Notes: a model not told the origin generated them from the sequence alone. 64,000 bases of DNA from Ustulina deusta (GCA_023159155.1 JAJNNX010000012.1:124001-188000), one strand, 5' to 3'; positions 1-11,852 are shown, numbered from the stretch's first letter. Program-made: numbers and translations.

Positions 1-1713
1 TCACAAAGTCTCGAGGGCCTCGAGTTTCATCATCCCGGCAAAACGCGTCTGCTTGTACAAAAAGAAAACAGCATGACCAAGTCATGGGGTACAACTCAGT
101 GATACCTAGCTGGCTTTCTGAAGATCCATGAGACTCGGTATATTTTGCGGACTATCCTCCCCGCGCAGTTTCACGTCTAGCACATCGTATTGAGTAACCC
201 GGGTGTTTGTGATGGCGGATACTCTGTTGTACCAATATGCAGGTTATGATAGCGACGGCCTACACTGTATACTATCCTGAATATCTTATCCCTGTTCACA
301 GGTAGGTTACGTACGAGCTAGGCTAGCTGTATTCTAGAGTTGGAGTAGGGGTTAGTGATCCGGCAAACGTAGCATACACGAAGCAGTGAGCTTGTCAGCT
401 AGGCAGGTTTCTCTGGGTCGGTGTCAAGGCTGGCCTCAGGTGAAGCCGGTGTGCGTGATAGCCAATCATGAGCAAAGTGACTCACCTTGTAGTCTCTCCT
501 CGGCTGCTTGCAGGCCTAGAAGTACACAATTCAGAAACCGGGAAGAATCATCCACCTGATGCTAGGCCATCCTTGCCTCCTGACTCAGGACACGCGGTCA
601 CGGCGAGTAGAACAGTCACCTGTAGACTGTTGATTCAACGAGACAGCCTAAGGGAGAAGAAGTGGGTTTTCTGTTCGTTGCAAGAGGCGATTCAAATTCT
701 GCTCAAAAATCCCTCTTTTCATTTTCCCACTCCTGATCGATTCACACCAGGGCATACTTTACAGCTTCTCAGTACACTCTTCGTGCCATAGACTCTGTGA
801 TCGACTTCGTCATTGTTGATGCTGATTTGTCTGGCTTGATCCTTGCTGCTCGTCCTACTGACGTCCCGGACGCCGCGGCCGCAACACTTGAAACAGGCAG
901 TGATCGCACAGTAGACCAGGGCATTCACACTCTGTATTACTAAACTCACCAAACCTTGCTTAGGATTCTAGTAGAATGGTCTAGGTGAGAAATGGACATG
1001 ACATCAACTAACATTTTCTCGTAGGACCAACGGAAGCTATCTATCGAAAGGCTTTGTAACAAAGTTATTCCCCTCTTCTGAGGTAAATTGTGGGGAAGCT
1101 CTAATACTATCTTCGGTTGATAATTTGGAACCAAGTCAAAAGCAGTAGTTGATGAGGTTAGTTGGATAATCTAGGTTACTTTACTGGCGGATATACTAAA
1201 TGATTATTGACCCAAGCACACCAAGCACGCGGAGCGGCACACCTCGAGCCTACCTTGAGGCTATCGAGGCACAAGAAAAGTATACGGTATGGCAGGTGTA
1301 TTGGCTGAGAAGCTCGTCTCTGATACGTCTGATGTTAAACTATGTGTGATTGGCGTTCAGATACGAAAGGATGGAAACTCGACACCAACTGAAGTCATAC
1401 TAACTGCTGTCAAAACCTTGGGTATGGGGGGTATGATAGGCACTTGTTGTTGCGCAAAGACCCTATGCCAGCGATCTCTGCCATACCCAGAATACCCCTT
1501 TCTCCTAGAATGTGTAACAACTGTCAGAGTCTTTGGCTCGCCTAAGGTACTCAGATTATCAGGCATCGGGTCCCGAAAACGACTAGTAGTTTTCCATTCC
1601 TATCGTGGTCCGCAAGCCAACTGCGCTATCCCGCTTCATCCCTTTTCACGTGGGACCGTACACGCCGGTATCCTTTTTCACTCCTCGCCCCATTCCATAC
1701 ACCCAGCGAGTAT
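1..1713. other. Left-edge stretch with no supported gene
   Basis: Several open frames of 60-142 codons exist on both strands, but none shows a recognisable domain, a convincing start context or splice structure. They overlap each other in conflicting frames. I see no RNA gene or repeat here. The last bases are probably the 3' flank of the minus-strand zinc-finger gene that ends at 1714. Confidence 0.5.
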
Positions 1714-2503
1714 TTAACCACTGGTGGCGGTAACGATGTGGGAAGATAGGATCTGGCCACCAAGACTCGAGCCACCATTGCCGGAACCACCGTTGCCAGG
1801 ACCGTGGTTATCCCTGTCCCATTTGCGAAGGATAGGATCAATCAAATCGTAGCCTTCGTAGTCATCGGACTCGCTCACGGCGTCGTTCTCGTCCTCGACT
1901 TCCTGGAGATTTTTCTCGTGGCCGTCCTCCTTGACGTACGGGGTATTTTCCTTGCGGTCGTCCTCTTTGGCTTCCTCGTGCTTTCGTTTATGAACGAGAG
2001 GGACTAGAATGTTCCCGGTCAGTGATCAACATCTTACTATGAAATCCGGAAGAAAATGGGTTCGATAATTACTTACTCCCGTAATAGGTCTTGAGAGGAT
2101 CCGAAGATCCCTTGAAGTCGTGGCGTCTACGAATATGTGCTAGAATCGCTGCGAATGTGCGGCTTCGGTGGTTGCAACCAGCCATGAGGCAGACGAAATC
2201 ACCTTGAGCCATTTGTCGTCGGTACGGACCATCGGCATGGAAGTGGCAATTGTGTGAACTGATGCTGTGGCTCGTTGCGGCCATCTCGCGATTACAAGGT
2301 TTGCCATTCTCGATTTTTTGGCAAAGATATTTTCCATCGGCGTCTAGGAAATGAGTAGATTAGTATTGCCGCGGTTCGAGAAACTAAAGTAGCTGGACGA
2401 GGCAGCGGGAAGATGGGATGGGATTGCATGTACAGAACACGCCGTTGGCAGTCCGGCGAGACACGCCACTCGTATTTTTATGTCCTTTCTTAGTTGGCGG
2501 CAT
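1714..2503 (-). CDS. C2H2-like zinc-finger protein, three exons
   Basis: Reconstructed by splicing on the minus strand: exon 1 2503-2434 (starts MPPTKKGHKN), exon 2 2343-2077, exon 3 2003-1714; 208 aa. The introns are 90 and 73 nt. The second has a GTAAGT donor, a CTGAC branch site and a TAG acceptor, and all phases join in frame. Exon 2 holds two Cys/His clusters. The first runs from YLCQKIENGKPC to HNCHFH; the second has the form C-x4-C-x12-H-x4-H (FVCLMAGC...AHIRRRH). Exon 3 is acidic and lysine-rich, then ends in a Gly/Asn/Ser-rich tail. The fingers suggest nucleic-acid or protein binding, but no named family is claimed. The exon-1 donor (GTACAT) is weaker than the others, so the first junction is the least certain part. 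Confidence 0.72.
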
Positions 2504-5364
2504 CTTTGCTGCTGGTATCAGGGGTTGTCTGAGGTGGTCGATCGTTGTCGTCTGGTCTTGTAGATGAGGCGAGAAAAAGAGATGCTGGGAAGAAGGAAAT
2601 GTCGTGTGTCTCGTGAATTTCCAAGTAGTGTCTTTATTCTAAGAACACAAAATGGTGCCTGGGGTACACTGTGGAGTGGCCATGCCTCCCCAAATGCTCC
2701 CCAGACAACACAGCTGGCGAAATCTCTCAGTTGACCCGCACTGTACCCCCCAGCGGCCTCAAACAGTCACCCAAGCAACTGAAGTTTAACCCACGCCGCC
2801 GGTTCAGTGGTTAGGTTGTCCATTATCGCAAAGTACAACAATTGTTGACCTTGGATCAGGTAGGAATACCCGCAGACCAGCCAGATACACAGAGCCAACA
2901 TCCCATACCGATTCTCCAGAGACGAGGCCTCGCTGCCAATGTCCTTCATGATTTATGGGAGGTGATATTGTGGTATAGGCTTACCATCAATGCCACAACA
3001 ATCTCGCCAGATGCTTGAACAGCACCACATAGCATCTCTTCCGTCATCCAAGACCCCGGGGTTCTAGAGGCGAGGAAAGCCTTTAGCAATCTCTGAAATA
3101 AGCAATCTCAGAAATAGATTGGCCGGGATGGAGGAAGCTGGGCACACGACCCTCGACCCTAAGTCCTGTAAATTAGCTACCATCCAGCAAACAATGAGAG
3201 CAGTTCAATGAGCTTTTACCTGGCAAAGGCCGATTCGATCATGCTTTTCTTTGATGAAATAGCATGTTGGAAAGCACACAAATTATTTGGCCTGTTGTGT
3301 GCGCCGCTTAGGTTTCTTTGACTGGCGGTTAATGGATTTGACGTTGAAGCACAACGCCGTGATCCATATTTTGGTCACAATAAGGTTAAGAAAGTGTGGG
3401 GTGTGCTTGGATTCTGGGGAAGACAAAAATATCTAACTGAAGTTTTTTTTAGCATTGTTTCGGATATAATAATTCTCCGATAAATCCGATAAAGCCGTGT
3501 TGAACATTCAACATGCCACACACACGTGACAGGTACTAGCAACGGCCAATAGCTATGTCCAAGACTTATTTCGTATGACAACTCCTGAGTTGAGTTTTAT
3601 TCTAGTGTAGGTTTCCATAGTTATTTCGGGCTCTGGTTGATGGAGGATGGAGGAGCATTCACTGACTATCACTAGAAAGCTCAATTTTTTGTTTAACTAA
3701 AAAAACAATTTGTATTAACACGGTTGTGTTGGAAAAGTTGTATAATACCTTTTTTTATTTTTTATTTTTGGAATAGATTCCAGAAGTGGTACAACTATGG
3801 ATTCCAAAAGAAACTATTTCTTAGGACCTTTGGTGATGAGATGGGGATAAGAGAAAGCTCATACAGTTTAACGAGGCTCTACCTAGGGACAGAACTATGG
3901 CACCACAACGCTACATTACCAAACATAAAATGTCATCAAAGGCGGTCACTTGACTGCATGAAACTGGTTATATATATCCTTACTGTTAGAAGTGTAGCAA
4001 TCACAGCATTGATAATCGTACAGAGGCACCGTAGCCTAGTGAGTTGGAAATGCAAAAGGCTAGGCCCTCACAATGGCCCTCCGAATGCATCATTGCCGTT
4101 TTTATCTTTCACCATCCATTTGGAAAAGTAAAGCAACGTGAAATGTGATCAACACTTTAATGTAGAAGGGCAGAGAGTTGATTCCGAGTAATACCTTTCC
4201 ATTCTCTATGGCGACCTCGTTGACTCGCTGATAAATATGGATGTATGGCTGGACGTCAAGGAGTGAATATTAAATGAAAATCTCATAATATACTTCATGG
4301 TAGAGGGAAGATTTACAATGCTACGCCCTGGGTGATGACTACTAGCTCTTCTAGCCACGCCCAATTTTATGAAGAGATCTGATGAGATTTTGTAAGGCTC
4401 AATGTCCCCTATTTAGTTATTTGTTTGAAAAGCGACAGCGATCATGTAACTATGCAATACGTTGTCACAGTTGGGGAAATGTTTTTCGAGAGTTTGGCCA
4501 CATCGTTAATAGATAGGTGTCACGGAATAGAACTGCAGCACTATACCGTAACACTACCAAAAGATAGAACGTAGTCAAGTCGGGAGCTTGACCTCGTCTG
4601 CAGTCTATATATGGGGACTGTGGCAATAGGCTGTATTCAGCTAGGAAGGAGTTGTGAAGGCACGTTGGGGTGGTTGCAATGCAAAAAAACCAGGGAAGAG
4701 CCAGTTATACCATTAGGTTCTCGCCAATGACTCAAAATATAAATTAGATAGGAGGCGGCGGATAGTCGCAGATATTTGTAACTCATTATTGTATTGTTAG
4801 TTTATTGATCCCTGTCCCTATCAAATGGAAGGGAGCCCTAAACTCGTAATATGACTGTCACCTGTTAGCTATATTCCAAGGTTGTGGATGTGAAAGATGA
4901 TGAAGGACTAATTACCATTTTTTCCTTTTTAAAGAAAAAAACTTGTAACCATAATAGGTGCCAAGTTGATCTGCCTGAATCGAAAAACACGAGGAGTGAC
5001 GGAAACACTAATATCGCCAGACCCCATTTTTCATTCGCGCCACTTTCGGATAGATAGCCTAGAATTTAGATGAATTGAGCTCACATAGGAAAATGATAAC
5101 AAGAAGAGGGAGAATAACAACCAAATAAAGAGAGTAGAGTAAAGAAAGACATGCTTTCATTTGGCAAGGCAGGTAGGTTACCTAAGGTACCTAATTAATT
5201 ATACTTCAGGTAGACGCACGGGCCAATACAGGCCACTGATAAGCCCCTCCAAGGATGCATGTAACCTACCCCTCCAAAGCCGATAAGCGAAAAAAGTTGC
5301 GACGAGACTGAATGCCCGCCTGCTGATAACTTTCCAGCTTGGATAGCAGCGGAGAAAACTTAGC
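2504..5364. other. Gene-poor intergenic stretch, locally AT-rich
   Basis: No coding region is supported. A 135-codon frame at 3724-4131 has biased, low-complexity composition and no domain. The stretch from about 3.2 to 5.0 kb is AT-rich with scattered TA-rich runs, suggesting old, lightly eroded repeat DNA. The last few hundred bases hold the promoter of the Tsr4 gene and a degenerate GGTAGGTTACCTAAGGTACC element near 5171. Confidence 0.4.
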
Positions 5365-6761
5365 ATGGCAAATTACGATAGCGACTCATCAGCGGGCGAA
5401 GAGGAAGATTTTACAGAGACCAATGTGCTCCTGGGGTACGCCTCGAAAGACCCCGACGATGATGCTATAAGTCGCCTCGGCGGACGACCTGTAAGCGCCT
5501 TACCCCTCCAGCACTCAAGTAAACAACGGGAAAAGATGTGTTGGGACTGACTCGCAGCCATCTACAGGAATGGATCGACCCAGAAACCCCGCCCTCGGCA
5601 GCCCTCGCAAAATGCAACGTCTGCAAGGCCCTCATGGTCCTTCTCCTCCAACTGAACGCCGAACTGCCCGACCGATTCCCCGGCCACGAGCGCCGCCTTT
5701 ACGTCTTTGCCTGCCCGAAGAAGAGCTGTCGGCGGAGAGACGGAAGCATACGCGCTCTGAGGAGTCTGCGCGTCGCCCCAGGGAGCAAGGTCGCGCCCCT
5801 GAATAGCGACAAGAAGAAGAAAGAAGAGAAGCCGAGGCCGAAAGAGGAGCCGAAACCACCGAGTAATCTGGGCGAGACCCTCTTCGGCGCAAAGACTCTG
5901 GGAGGCGCATCGGGGGCGAACCCATTCGCCACGTCTACTTCTGGCAGCGCGCTGACGCCGAGTAACCCCTTCGCAAGCTCGAGCAATCCATTCAGCGCAC
6001 CCCAGCCCGCCGCGGAAACTCCCAACGATCCGCAGCCGGAAGCCGATACGAAGACGAATATAGACGCAGAAGCCCTGCCCAAGACGTTTGCCGAGACGCT
6101 ATCCCTCAACAACCCACAGACCAACATCCCGCAACCTCCCCCCGAACCCTGGCCGCCAGAAGCTTCACAGCCGAAGCCGTACCCGATCTCCTACCTGTCG
6201 GAAGCCGAATACGAAACCCTGGATCCCACGCCACTGCCCGTCCCACAAGCCACAGTGAAGATGGATCTCGGCGACACCTCCGGTTCAGGAGGCGGCAAAG
6301 AAGACAAGGAGGTCTTCGAGTCGACCATGGACGCCGCATTCCAGCGCTTCGCAGACCGACTGGCGCAAAACCCGGAACAGTCCATCCGCTACGAATTCGG
6401 CGGCACGCCTCTTCTATACTCGAAGACGGACGCCGTGGGCAAGGCCCTTGCGCCTTCACAGCCCGACGGGGCGGGGGTGACGGTTACATCGGGTGGAGGA
6501 GTAAAAGGCATGCCTCGTTGCCCGAACTGCAGTGGGCCCCGCGCATTCGAGGTCCAGCTCTGCCCGCACGCCATTACCGAGCTCGAGGCCGAGGAGCTGT
6601 CCCTCGAGGGCATGGACTGGGGGACTATTATCGTGGGGGTGTGCGAGCGGGATTGCCAGGCAAGAGGTGTTGACGAGGGACAGGTCGGGTATCTAGAAGA
6701 GTGGGCCGGCGTCCAATGGGAAGAGATAGGTTCTGCTGCCCCGGGCGGCGGAAGGCGGTGA
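5365..6761 (+). CDS. TSR4: Tsr4/PDCD2-like ribosomal protein chaperone
   Basis: Two exons, 5365-5490 and 5568-6761, give 439 aa. The 77-nt intron (GTAAGC donor, CTGAC branch near 5547, CAG acceptor) joins ...SRLGGRP to EWIDPETPP in frame, the typical PDCD2 N-terminal motif. A first zinc-binding region (CNVCKALM...ACPKKSC) is followed by a low-complexity Pro/Ser/Ala linker, then the PDCD2 C-terminal domain from about residue 365 (MPRCPNCSGPRAFEVQLCPH...). In yeast Tsr4 accompanies nascent Rps2/uS5 and is needed for 40S maturation in the cytoplasm. That role is taken from the family, not from this sequence. The ATG at 5365 is preceded by a purine-rich context and opens the conserved N-terminus. 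Confidence 0.9.
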
Positions 6762-7938
6762 CGAGGGCCGAAGTTGTTTACAAGTGACCAACCAGATCAC
6801 TCACTCACTCATGCCAGCGGTGTACGTAGCGTCTAGAAGGCGATAATTCATTGACATATTCATTGGCAGTGATCCATCCGCATGATAGCCCCCGCAAACG
6901 CAAGAAGGTGCAACCTCGCCTTGCTCTAATGCTTGGTCACGCCTGTGTAATCCCCGGATAGGCCAATAAGGCCGCATGCGGGTGCGTGGTACCTACATTA
7001 AACACAAGCCCGCTCTCTCCCTTACATAATTCCACAGGACATGACACGGATGCGGGGCCGGAGACGCTCTGTGCACGCGGCGACGGCCCCGGCGAAACAT
7101 GTGGGTTCCATCATGGCCGAAATGCCGGGAAGTACCCGGTCAGATGCCGAACCAGAAATGTAAATGGGGGCTACACCAAGAAAGAAAGCAAGAACGGCCT
7201 GGGCCCTCTTCCTGACATGACGGAGAGAGCGGCCACGCGTTGATTCCAACCTTATGTCCTTGTTTAGCCAATCGTAGGAGACCAAGGCGAAATGCCTATA
7301 TCTGACAGTACGGTGGATCTAGGGCTCAGAAAACGGTATATGTATTGGTCTATGTGAACGACCCAGCCTGTATGGGGCGTTTGCTATATGTATACTTACT
7401 TAAGTATGTGAGCTGCTGATTTAGCTTCTGCTGAAGTGCTTCTGGTCCAAGTGGTTACATACATCTCCCACTTAGCCCATATGGCACTTGCGAACAGCCT
7501 CACCAACTGCTTCGGGACTAGCGTAGGGTCCACTAGTCCGTCACACTACATATATTTGCTTGAAACACCCCTTCTACTAGATACCTCGGGGCGGTTTCCT
7601 CTAATCCTTTGATTTGGATTGGCGAGGCTACGCAATTGAGCGCTGCGGGTTCGCTTGCCGAACTGACATCGGCAACTTAGCTGCATACTGACGTGGAGAG
7701 ATCTTAGGGCTTGATGTTGGTTGCATTTTGCTTGCGCCACGGGGTGGCGCAGCGGGCTATTATGCGTAAGATGGTACGCGACCTGTTGAGGCAGCGGGCT
7801 GCCTCACAATAGGTATATTATTCCAACTACAACTAGGGCCGCTGCCCGGTTGTCCGGGATCGCGTTTTGTCTTCGATTGCTCCCAAGTCAAGTCTCGGTC
7901 TCTCCTCTCGCCTCTTCCTGTCTCCACCACCTCTAATC
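6762..7938. other. Intergenic region upstream of the HET gene
   Basis: No gene is supported. Short frames around 6986-7285 occur on both strands and conflict. The segment before the HET gene contains two perfect 8-bp hairpins (listed separately) and a pyrimidine-rich leader just before the ATG at 7939. Confidence 0.45.
7733..7806. repeat. Two adjacent perfect hairpins sharing GCAGCGGGCT
   Basis: The first stem is TGCGCCAC (7733-7740) with GTGGCGCA (7744-7751) around a GGG loop. The second is TGAGGCAG (7787-7794) with CTGCCTCA (7799-7806) around CGGG. The 10-mer GCAGCGGGCT recurs in both (7750 and 7791). They lie 130-200 bp upstream of the HET start codon. Function unknown; they may be the remains of a small mobile element or a local structure. 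Confidence 0.5.
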
Positions 7939-9999
7939 ATGTCATCCGGTGAAGCCCGCAAGGTAGCCCGCTTCGAAGGTTCCGAAGAGGATTTCGCAAC
8001 AGATCCACATGACCTTGAATCAAGCTATGAATACTCAGGGTTACCGTACCCAGATTCCACTCGGGTTTTCGTGCTCGCAGCCTCGGTGGACGCAACAGCG
8101 CCTATCCATGGCGAGATAGTCGAACATAGGCTCTCCGACGAGGATGCGAAACAAGGCTATACTGCATTGTCTTACGCTTGGGGCGATAAAAAGGGTACAC
8201 ATGTGATATACATTGGAGATCGTCAATTGTGCATCGGTTACAATCTGAATTCGGCCCTTCGGAACCTCCGCCGAAAAGACTACCCCATTAGGCTCTGGGT
8301 CGATGCTCTATGCATCAACCAGCATGACCTCAATGAAAGGAACCACCAGGTGCAACAAATGCGAAGCATTTATTCCTCTGCTTTAGAGACCATCATTTAT
8401 CTTGGGGGCGAAAAGGGGGGAAACATCGAACGTTCGGCTTGGAACTTCCTCGAGAGACATGCTACATGGGCTATGAATGAGAAAAGGGATGCGGACCCAG
8501 GCCTCCCAGCTGAGAGGGAAGCAATGATCCACTTTCGCGGCGACCTCTCTGATGTCGAAAGCGACGTCCTTACGCGGCCATGGTTCAAAAGGTTATGGGT
8601 GTTTCAAGAAGTTGTCGTCTCCAGGACGTTGTCGATCCAATGCGGAGGTCGGAGAATTTCCTGGGATGATTTCTGCAAAACTCTCCTTCTCTCCCCTAGA
8701 TATCACGATCGATACGGCTTCAGCCTCGAGCTGTTGGATAGAGTCGAGATAGTGAGGGACATGTTTCAAACCCGGTGTTCATACCAAGAACTACACGGCA
8801 TGGGCCACGTCCTCCCCCCTTGGCGCGCTCAAGTACAGACATCCAAGCATAACACGCTTAACATTCTGGATTTGCTCCAAAGGGCCAAGCCACTTGAGGC
8901 TTCGGATCCAAGAGATAAAATTTTTGGCCTACTTGGCATTGCCAGTGGAATTGATGTGAATGACCAGCGCTTCGCTATCGACTACAATGAAGATTGCCGG
9001 AGTGTTTACATAAGATTTACGAACAGTATTATCCAAGCCACGAGAAGTTATAATATATTGGGTTGTCTTGACTCTGGCTCTTTCTATGAGTCTTTCGGTT
9101 TTAGGGGCCAACTTCCTTCATGGGTTCCAAAGTGGCAGCAAAACCTATGGAGCAACGAGCCACGTATTATCTCGAGTACTCTGGACGAGGGGTCTGATAT
9201 GGAGAGATCTGAAAATGGTCAGTCATCTAAAGAATTTTGCAATTCGGATAACCCTGGCGAGATTCTTATAGCCTCCGGGTCCATGATTGGGCGGATACGC
9301 CAGATATCAGGAGAGATTGTGTTAACAAGAGAGATCGAAAAGACTTTCCAGGAAATACGGGATTCAGCACACTCGGAGAAAGACAAACAGGATTTGATTA
9401 TGGAGGAGTGGGGAGAAATTCTGCGGCAAGAGTGGTCCCACGAAGACTTGGATATAGAAAGATATTCCGAGAAGGGGATAGTTGAGCACCATCTTCTGGC
9501 GCGCGCGCGCAAGACAGCTTCCTGGACTGACGATTACTCAATGTCACTTGTAACTGTCGACAAGACTTCAATTGTAGACGGTAGAAGGATCGCCTTGTAT
9601 GATGATCTCGGAGAACCAAACACACAAGAGATTGCGATAGTCCCGGCCGGTGCCGGGCCGGGTGACTACTTGGTCGATTTACGAGGCGGGCGTGTGCCAT
9701 TTGCTATACGTATGCTTACCGAAACCACTTCAGACGAGGCCGAGACCACTTCAGACGAGGCCGAAACCACTTCAGACGAGGCCGAAGGGACTTTAGACGA
9801 GGCCAAAAGGATTTCAGACGAGGCCGAAAGCATGCGCAATACAGGCGAAAATTCGAGTGCCGACTCCGATATTGAGCCTTTCACCTGCGCGGATACCGAC
9901 TCCGGTGTTTGCCGTTGCAAGTTGATCGGGGAGTCGGTGGTTAATCGCGTAATAGGAGACACGTCAATATCGCGAGGGAGGGTTTTTCAGATCTATTGA
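7939..9999 (+). CDS. HET-domain (heterokaryon incompatibility) protein
   Basis: A single exon of 686 aa from the ATG at 7939. The frame extends further upstream but without an ATG. The HET domain (PF06985 type) begins near residue 74 with YTALSYAWG, followed by LWVDALCINQHD around 125-137 and the QQMRSIYSSALETIIYLG block. PWFKRLWVFQEVV closes the domain. HET domains trigger the death reaction after fusion of incompatible hyphae and are related to TIR-like folds; the partner here is unknown. The C-terminal half is family-specific. It carries five tandem 7-residue units (595-629), then a Cys-containing tail ending in GDTSISRGRVFQIY, which resembles the usual C-terminal glycine-rich segment of long HET proteins. 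No intron is needed. Confidence 0.9.
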   Translation: MSSGEARKVARFEGSEEDFATDPHDLESSYEYSGLPYPDSTRVFVLAASVDATAPIHGEIVEHRLSDEDAKQGYTALSYAWGDKKGTHVIYIGDRQLCIGYNLNSALRNLRRKDYPIRLWVDALCINQHDLNERNHQVQQMRSIYSSALETIIYLGGEKGGNIERSAWNFLERHATWAMNEKRDADPGLPAEREAMIHFRGDLSDVESDVLTRPWFKRLWVFQEVVVSRTLSIQCGGRRISWDDFCKTLLLSPRYHDRYGFSLELLDRVEIVRDMFQTRCSYQELHGMGHVLPPWRAQVQTSKHNTLNILDLLQRAKPLEASDPRDKIFGLLGIASGIDVNDQRFAIDYNEDCRSVYIRFTNSIIQATRSYNILGCLDSGSFYESFGFRGQLPSWVPKWQQNLWSNEPRIISSTLDEGSDMERSENGQSSKEFCNSDNPGEILIASGSMIGRIRQISGEIVLTREIEKTFQEIRDSAHSEKDKQDLIMEEWGEILRQEWSHEDLDIERYSEKGIVEHHLLARARKTASWTDDYSMSLVTVDKTSIVDGRRIALYDDLGEPNTQEIAIVPAGAGPGDYLVDLRGGRVPFAIRMLTETTSDEAETTSDEAETTSDEAEGTLDEAKRISDEAESMRNTGENSSADSDIEPFTCADTDSGVCRCKLIGESVVNRVIGDTSISRGRVFQIY
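9721..9825 (+). repeat. Five tandem 21-bp units encoding a heptapeptide
   Basis: Five in-frame 21-bp units encode ETTSDEA x3, then EGTLDEA and KRISDEA (residues 595-629 of the HET protein). The first three differ by one silent base, so they are recent duplications; the last two have diverged. The unit is acidic and probably helical. Copy number is likely to vary between strains. Confidence 0.95.
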
Positions 10000-10844
10000 A
10001 ACATGGAAATGTTGTGTCATTATGTATGTAGGTGGATATTGATGTTGTAGGAGTGATGGAGAGAGCATAGGCACCTAATGGACATTGGAACTACCGTGAA
10101 GGGAATAAAGGTGCAGTCCCTCGTACCTGCCTACAGTACCTAGGTAGGTAGGTACCTTTCGGACTCGTGGTTTTATACCTAAGAAAGAGGTAGCACCAAA
10201 ACAGTGAATGAATATCCCCTTAAAGATAAGTGCCTATCAACAACGATGTGTCACCCCCATTGCGTCAAGGCGGATATGCTATCGGGTCTCTGGCAATTTA
10301 GGTAGTTGCTTACGCACATCCTCATGGTTTGAACCGCAAAATTAAGAATACTACTAGGTATCAAACGAACATAAGGCTATGGCTGCAGCTGTAGAGCTGT
10401 GTTGCATGAACACACAATAATTTGGACCACGGAAACTCGACGTGACCCTCACTACTGACACTACTGAGTTCAATAGGGTGAAGGGATGTAAAAGTAACCA
10501 ATGAATCACCATGTCCATTCCTGCTAATCACCTCGCCTGCTAACTTCATGTACACAAACGTAATGTAAACACATAACAAATGTTTCGTTTATAAGAACCG
10601 CTGCTTTGGAGACATTCAGGCCAAGAGTTATTTATTTCATTTATTCATTCCAGTTTGCTCGTAACCGTGCTCTATGAACGGCATAGACCATGAGCCGCGC
10701 GTCAAACACTCGAGAGCATCATATCGAGTCCTCGAGTCTTGCGCTGTAAGAGAATTCACCCCCAACGCCATGAACCGGATTCTTCACCCTTTTCGTGTAA
10801 ACCCCCAACCGTGTCCGCCTTCTCCCCCCAGTAAACAACGCATT
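10000..10844. other. Intergenic, convergent HET / eIF3k 3' flanks
   Basis: No gene is supported. It holds the 3' flanks of two convergent genes and one copy of the GGTA-rich motif at 10137-10154. Short frames (for example 10361-10579 minus, 10674-10883 plus) have no domain and no codon signal I can see. Confidence 0.45.
10137..10154. repeat. TACCTAGGTAGGTAGGTA motif, copy 1
   Basis: An exact 18-mer, TACCTAGGTAGGTAGGTA, that recurs at 45460-45477. Both copies lie in intergenic DNA and are flanked by partly palindromic GGTACC sequence. Related shorter GGTA/TACC clusters occur near 5171, 44338 and 59270-59335. Confidence 0.85.
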
Positions 10845-11852
10845 TTACGCAGTTTCCTCCCAGGCCCGACGAATCACCCTTGAGAACATGTCGACGTTTA
10901 CATCCTCACGGACCTCGGACTTCTTAGCCTCGTTCTCGGGGTTCTTGGGGATCTTGACGAGGCCACCATTGACGGTCCACCCCGCCGTGTCAGTGATGAA
11001 CTTGTGCGCCGCGTCACCGTCCATGCCGAGCCATTGCTCCAGTATAGGGAGGTCTATCTCGCGGTAGGCGTGGCTGACGAGGGTGGCAATGCGTATACGC
11101 ACGAGCTCTTCAAACCCATCGACATCGGTTATGAGGTCCGCATATAGATCATCCGAGTCCAGCGTAGCCCAGAAGCGCGCATACTGCGCACCTTGTAGCT
11201 GGTCGTTGAGCTCGCGTAATTTGCCGACGGCCTCGGGGAGCTCCTCGTTGCGGGCGTTTGCGGGAGTGAGGACAGACGGTGGGATGAGGTGGAGTGCGAG
11301 GGAGAACTGAGGTGAGGGGAAGCACGTCAGTGCCTTGACGAGGACGTTGGTTATGACCTCGTCTTTGACGCGATCTGGGTTCAGCTGGTATCTGATTTCG
11401 CGCACGGGTCAACGTCAGCAAGGCATGTCTGCACCAGCAGGGAGGGAGCGAAGAGAGGCGGGACATGAAGACGAAAACATCACGGGTTGGGTCAGATAGA
11501 GCTAATATCCATGACTTCAAAACAGCAGGGTTGATTAGACCCGGAACCGCTCAGGTAATAGGAAACGTTTACACATGATCATCATTCCAACAAAGAGTGA
11601 CGAGACCTCAAGGAAAGGGCGGCCACCAATATGTATCCGGAGGAAAGCCTGGCTGAGAGGAAAAGGGAGGCGGATGGGCAACACTCACAGCTTCAACAGT
11701 GTCCTGTTCGCGTTGGAGTCGGTGTATCGGTGCTCGCACTGGTGGCGCACGTAATCCTCGAGATTCGGCACGGCCTCGGGGTTGTACCGCTCTAGGCCGT
11801 TGATGATGCCGTTTATGCCGTCGGGGCGCTCCCGGGGGTCTTCGGAATCCAT
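10845..11852 (-). CDS. eIF3k: Eukaryotic translation initiation factor 3 subunit K
   Basis: Minus strand, exons 11852-11689 and 11391-10845, 236 aa. The 297-nt intron (GTGAGT donor, AAATCAG acceptor) restores NRTLLKL-YQLNPDRV, matching the family's conserved LKLYQFNP. The N-terminus (INGLERYNPEAVPNLEDYVRHQCEH) is the PCI-type eIF3k start. The C-terminal half contains the winged-helix/CSN8-like region (LDSDDLYADLITDVDGFEELVRIRIATLVSHAYREI, split here only by sense codons). The family length is about 220-240 aa, so this copy looks complete. It is a non-core subunit of the cytoplasmic eIF3 complex, paired with eIF3l, acting in 43S assembly. The intron is long for this window; an undetected small exon is possible, but phase and homology argue against it. 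The next gene upstream on the same strand is phosphoglycerate mutase. Confidence 0.93.

Noticed and set aside
468..791. 107-codon plus frame near the left edge
   Set aside because: No domain, no splice or promoter support, and it overlaps a conflicting minus frame.
3724..4131. 135-codon plus frame in AT-rich DNA
   Set aside because: Low-complexity start rich in Phe/Trp/Tyr, no recognisable family, and located in eroded sequence.
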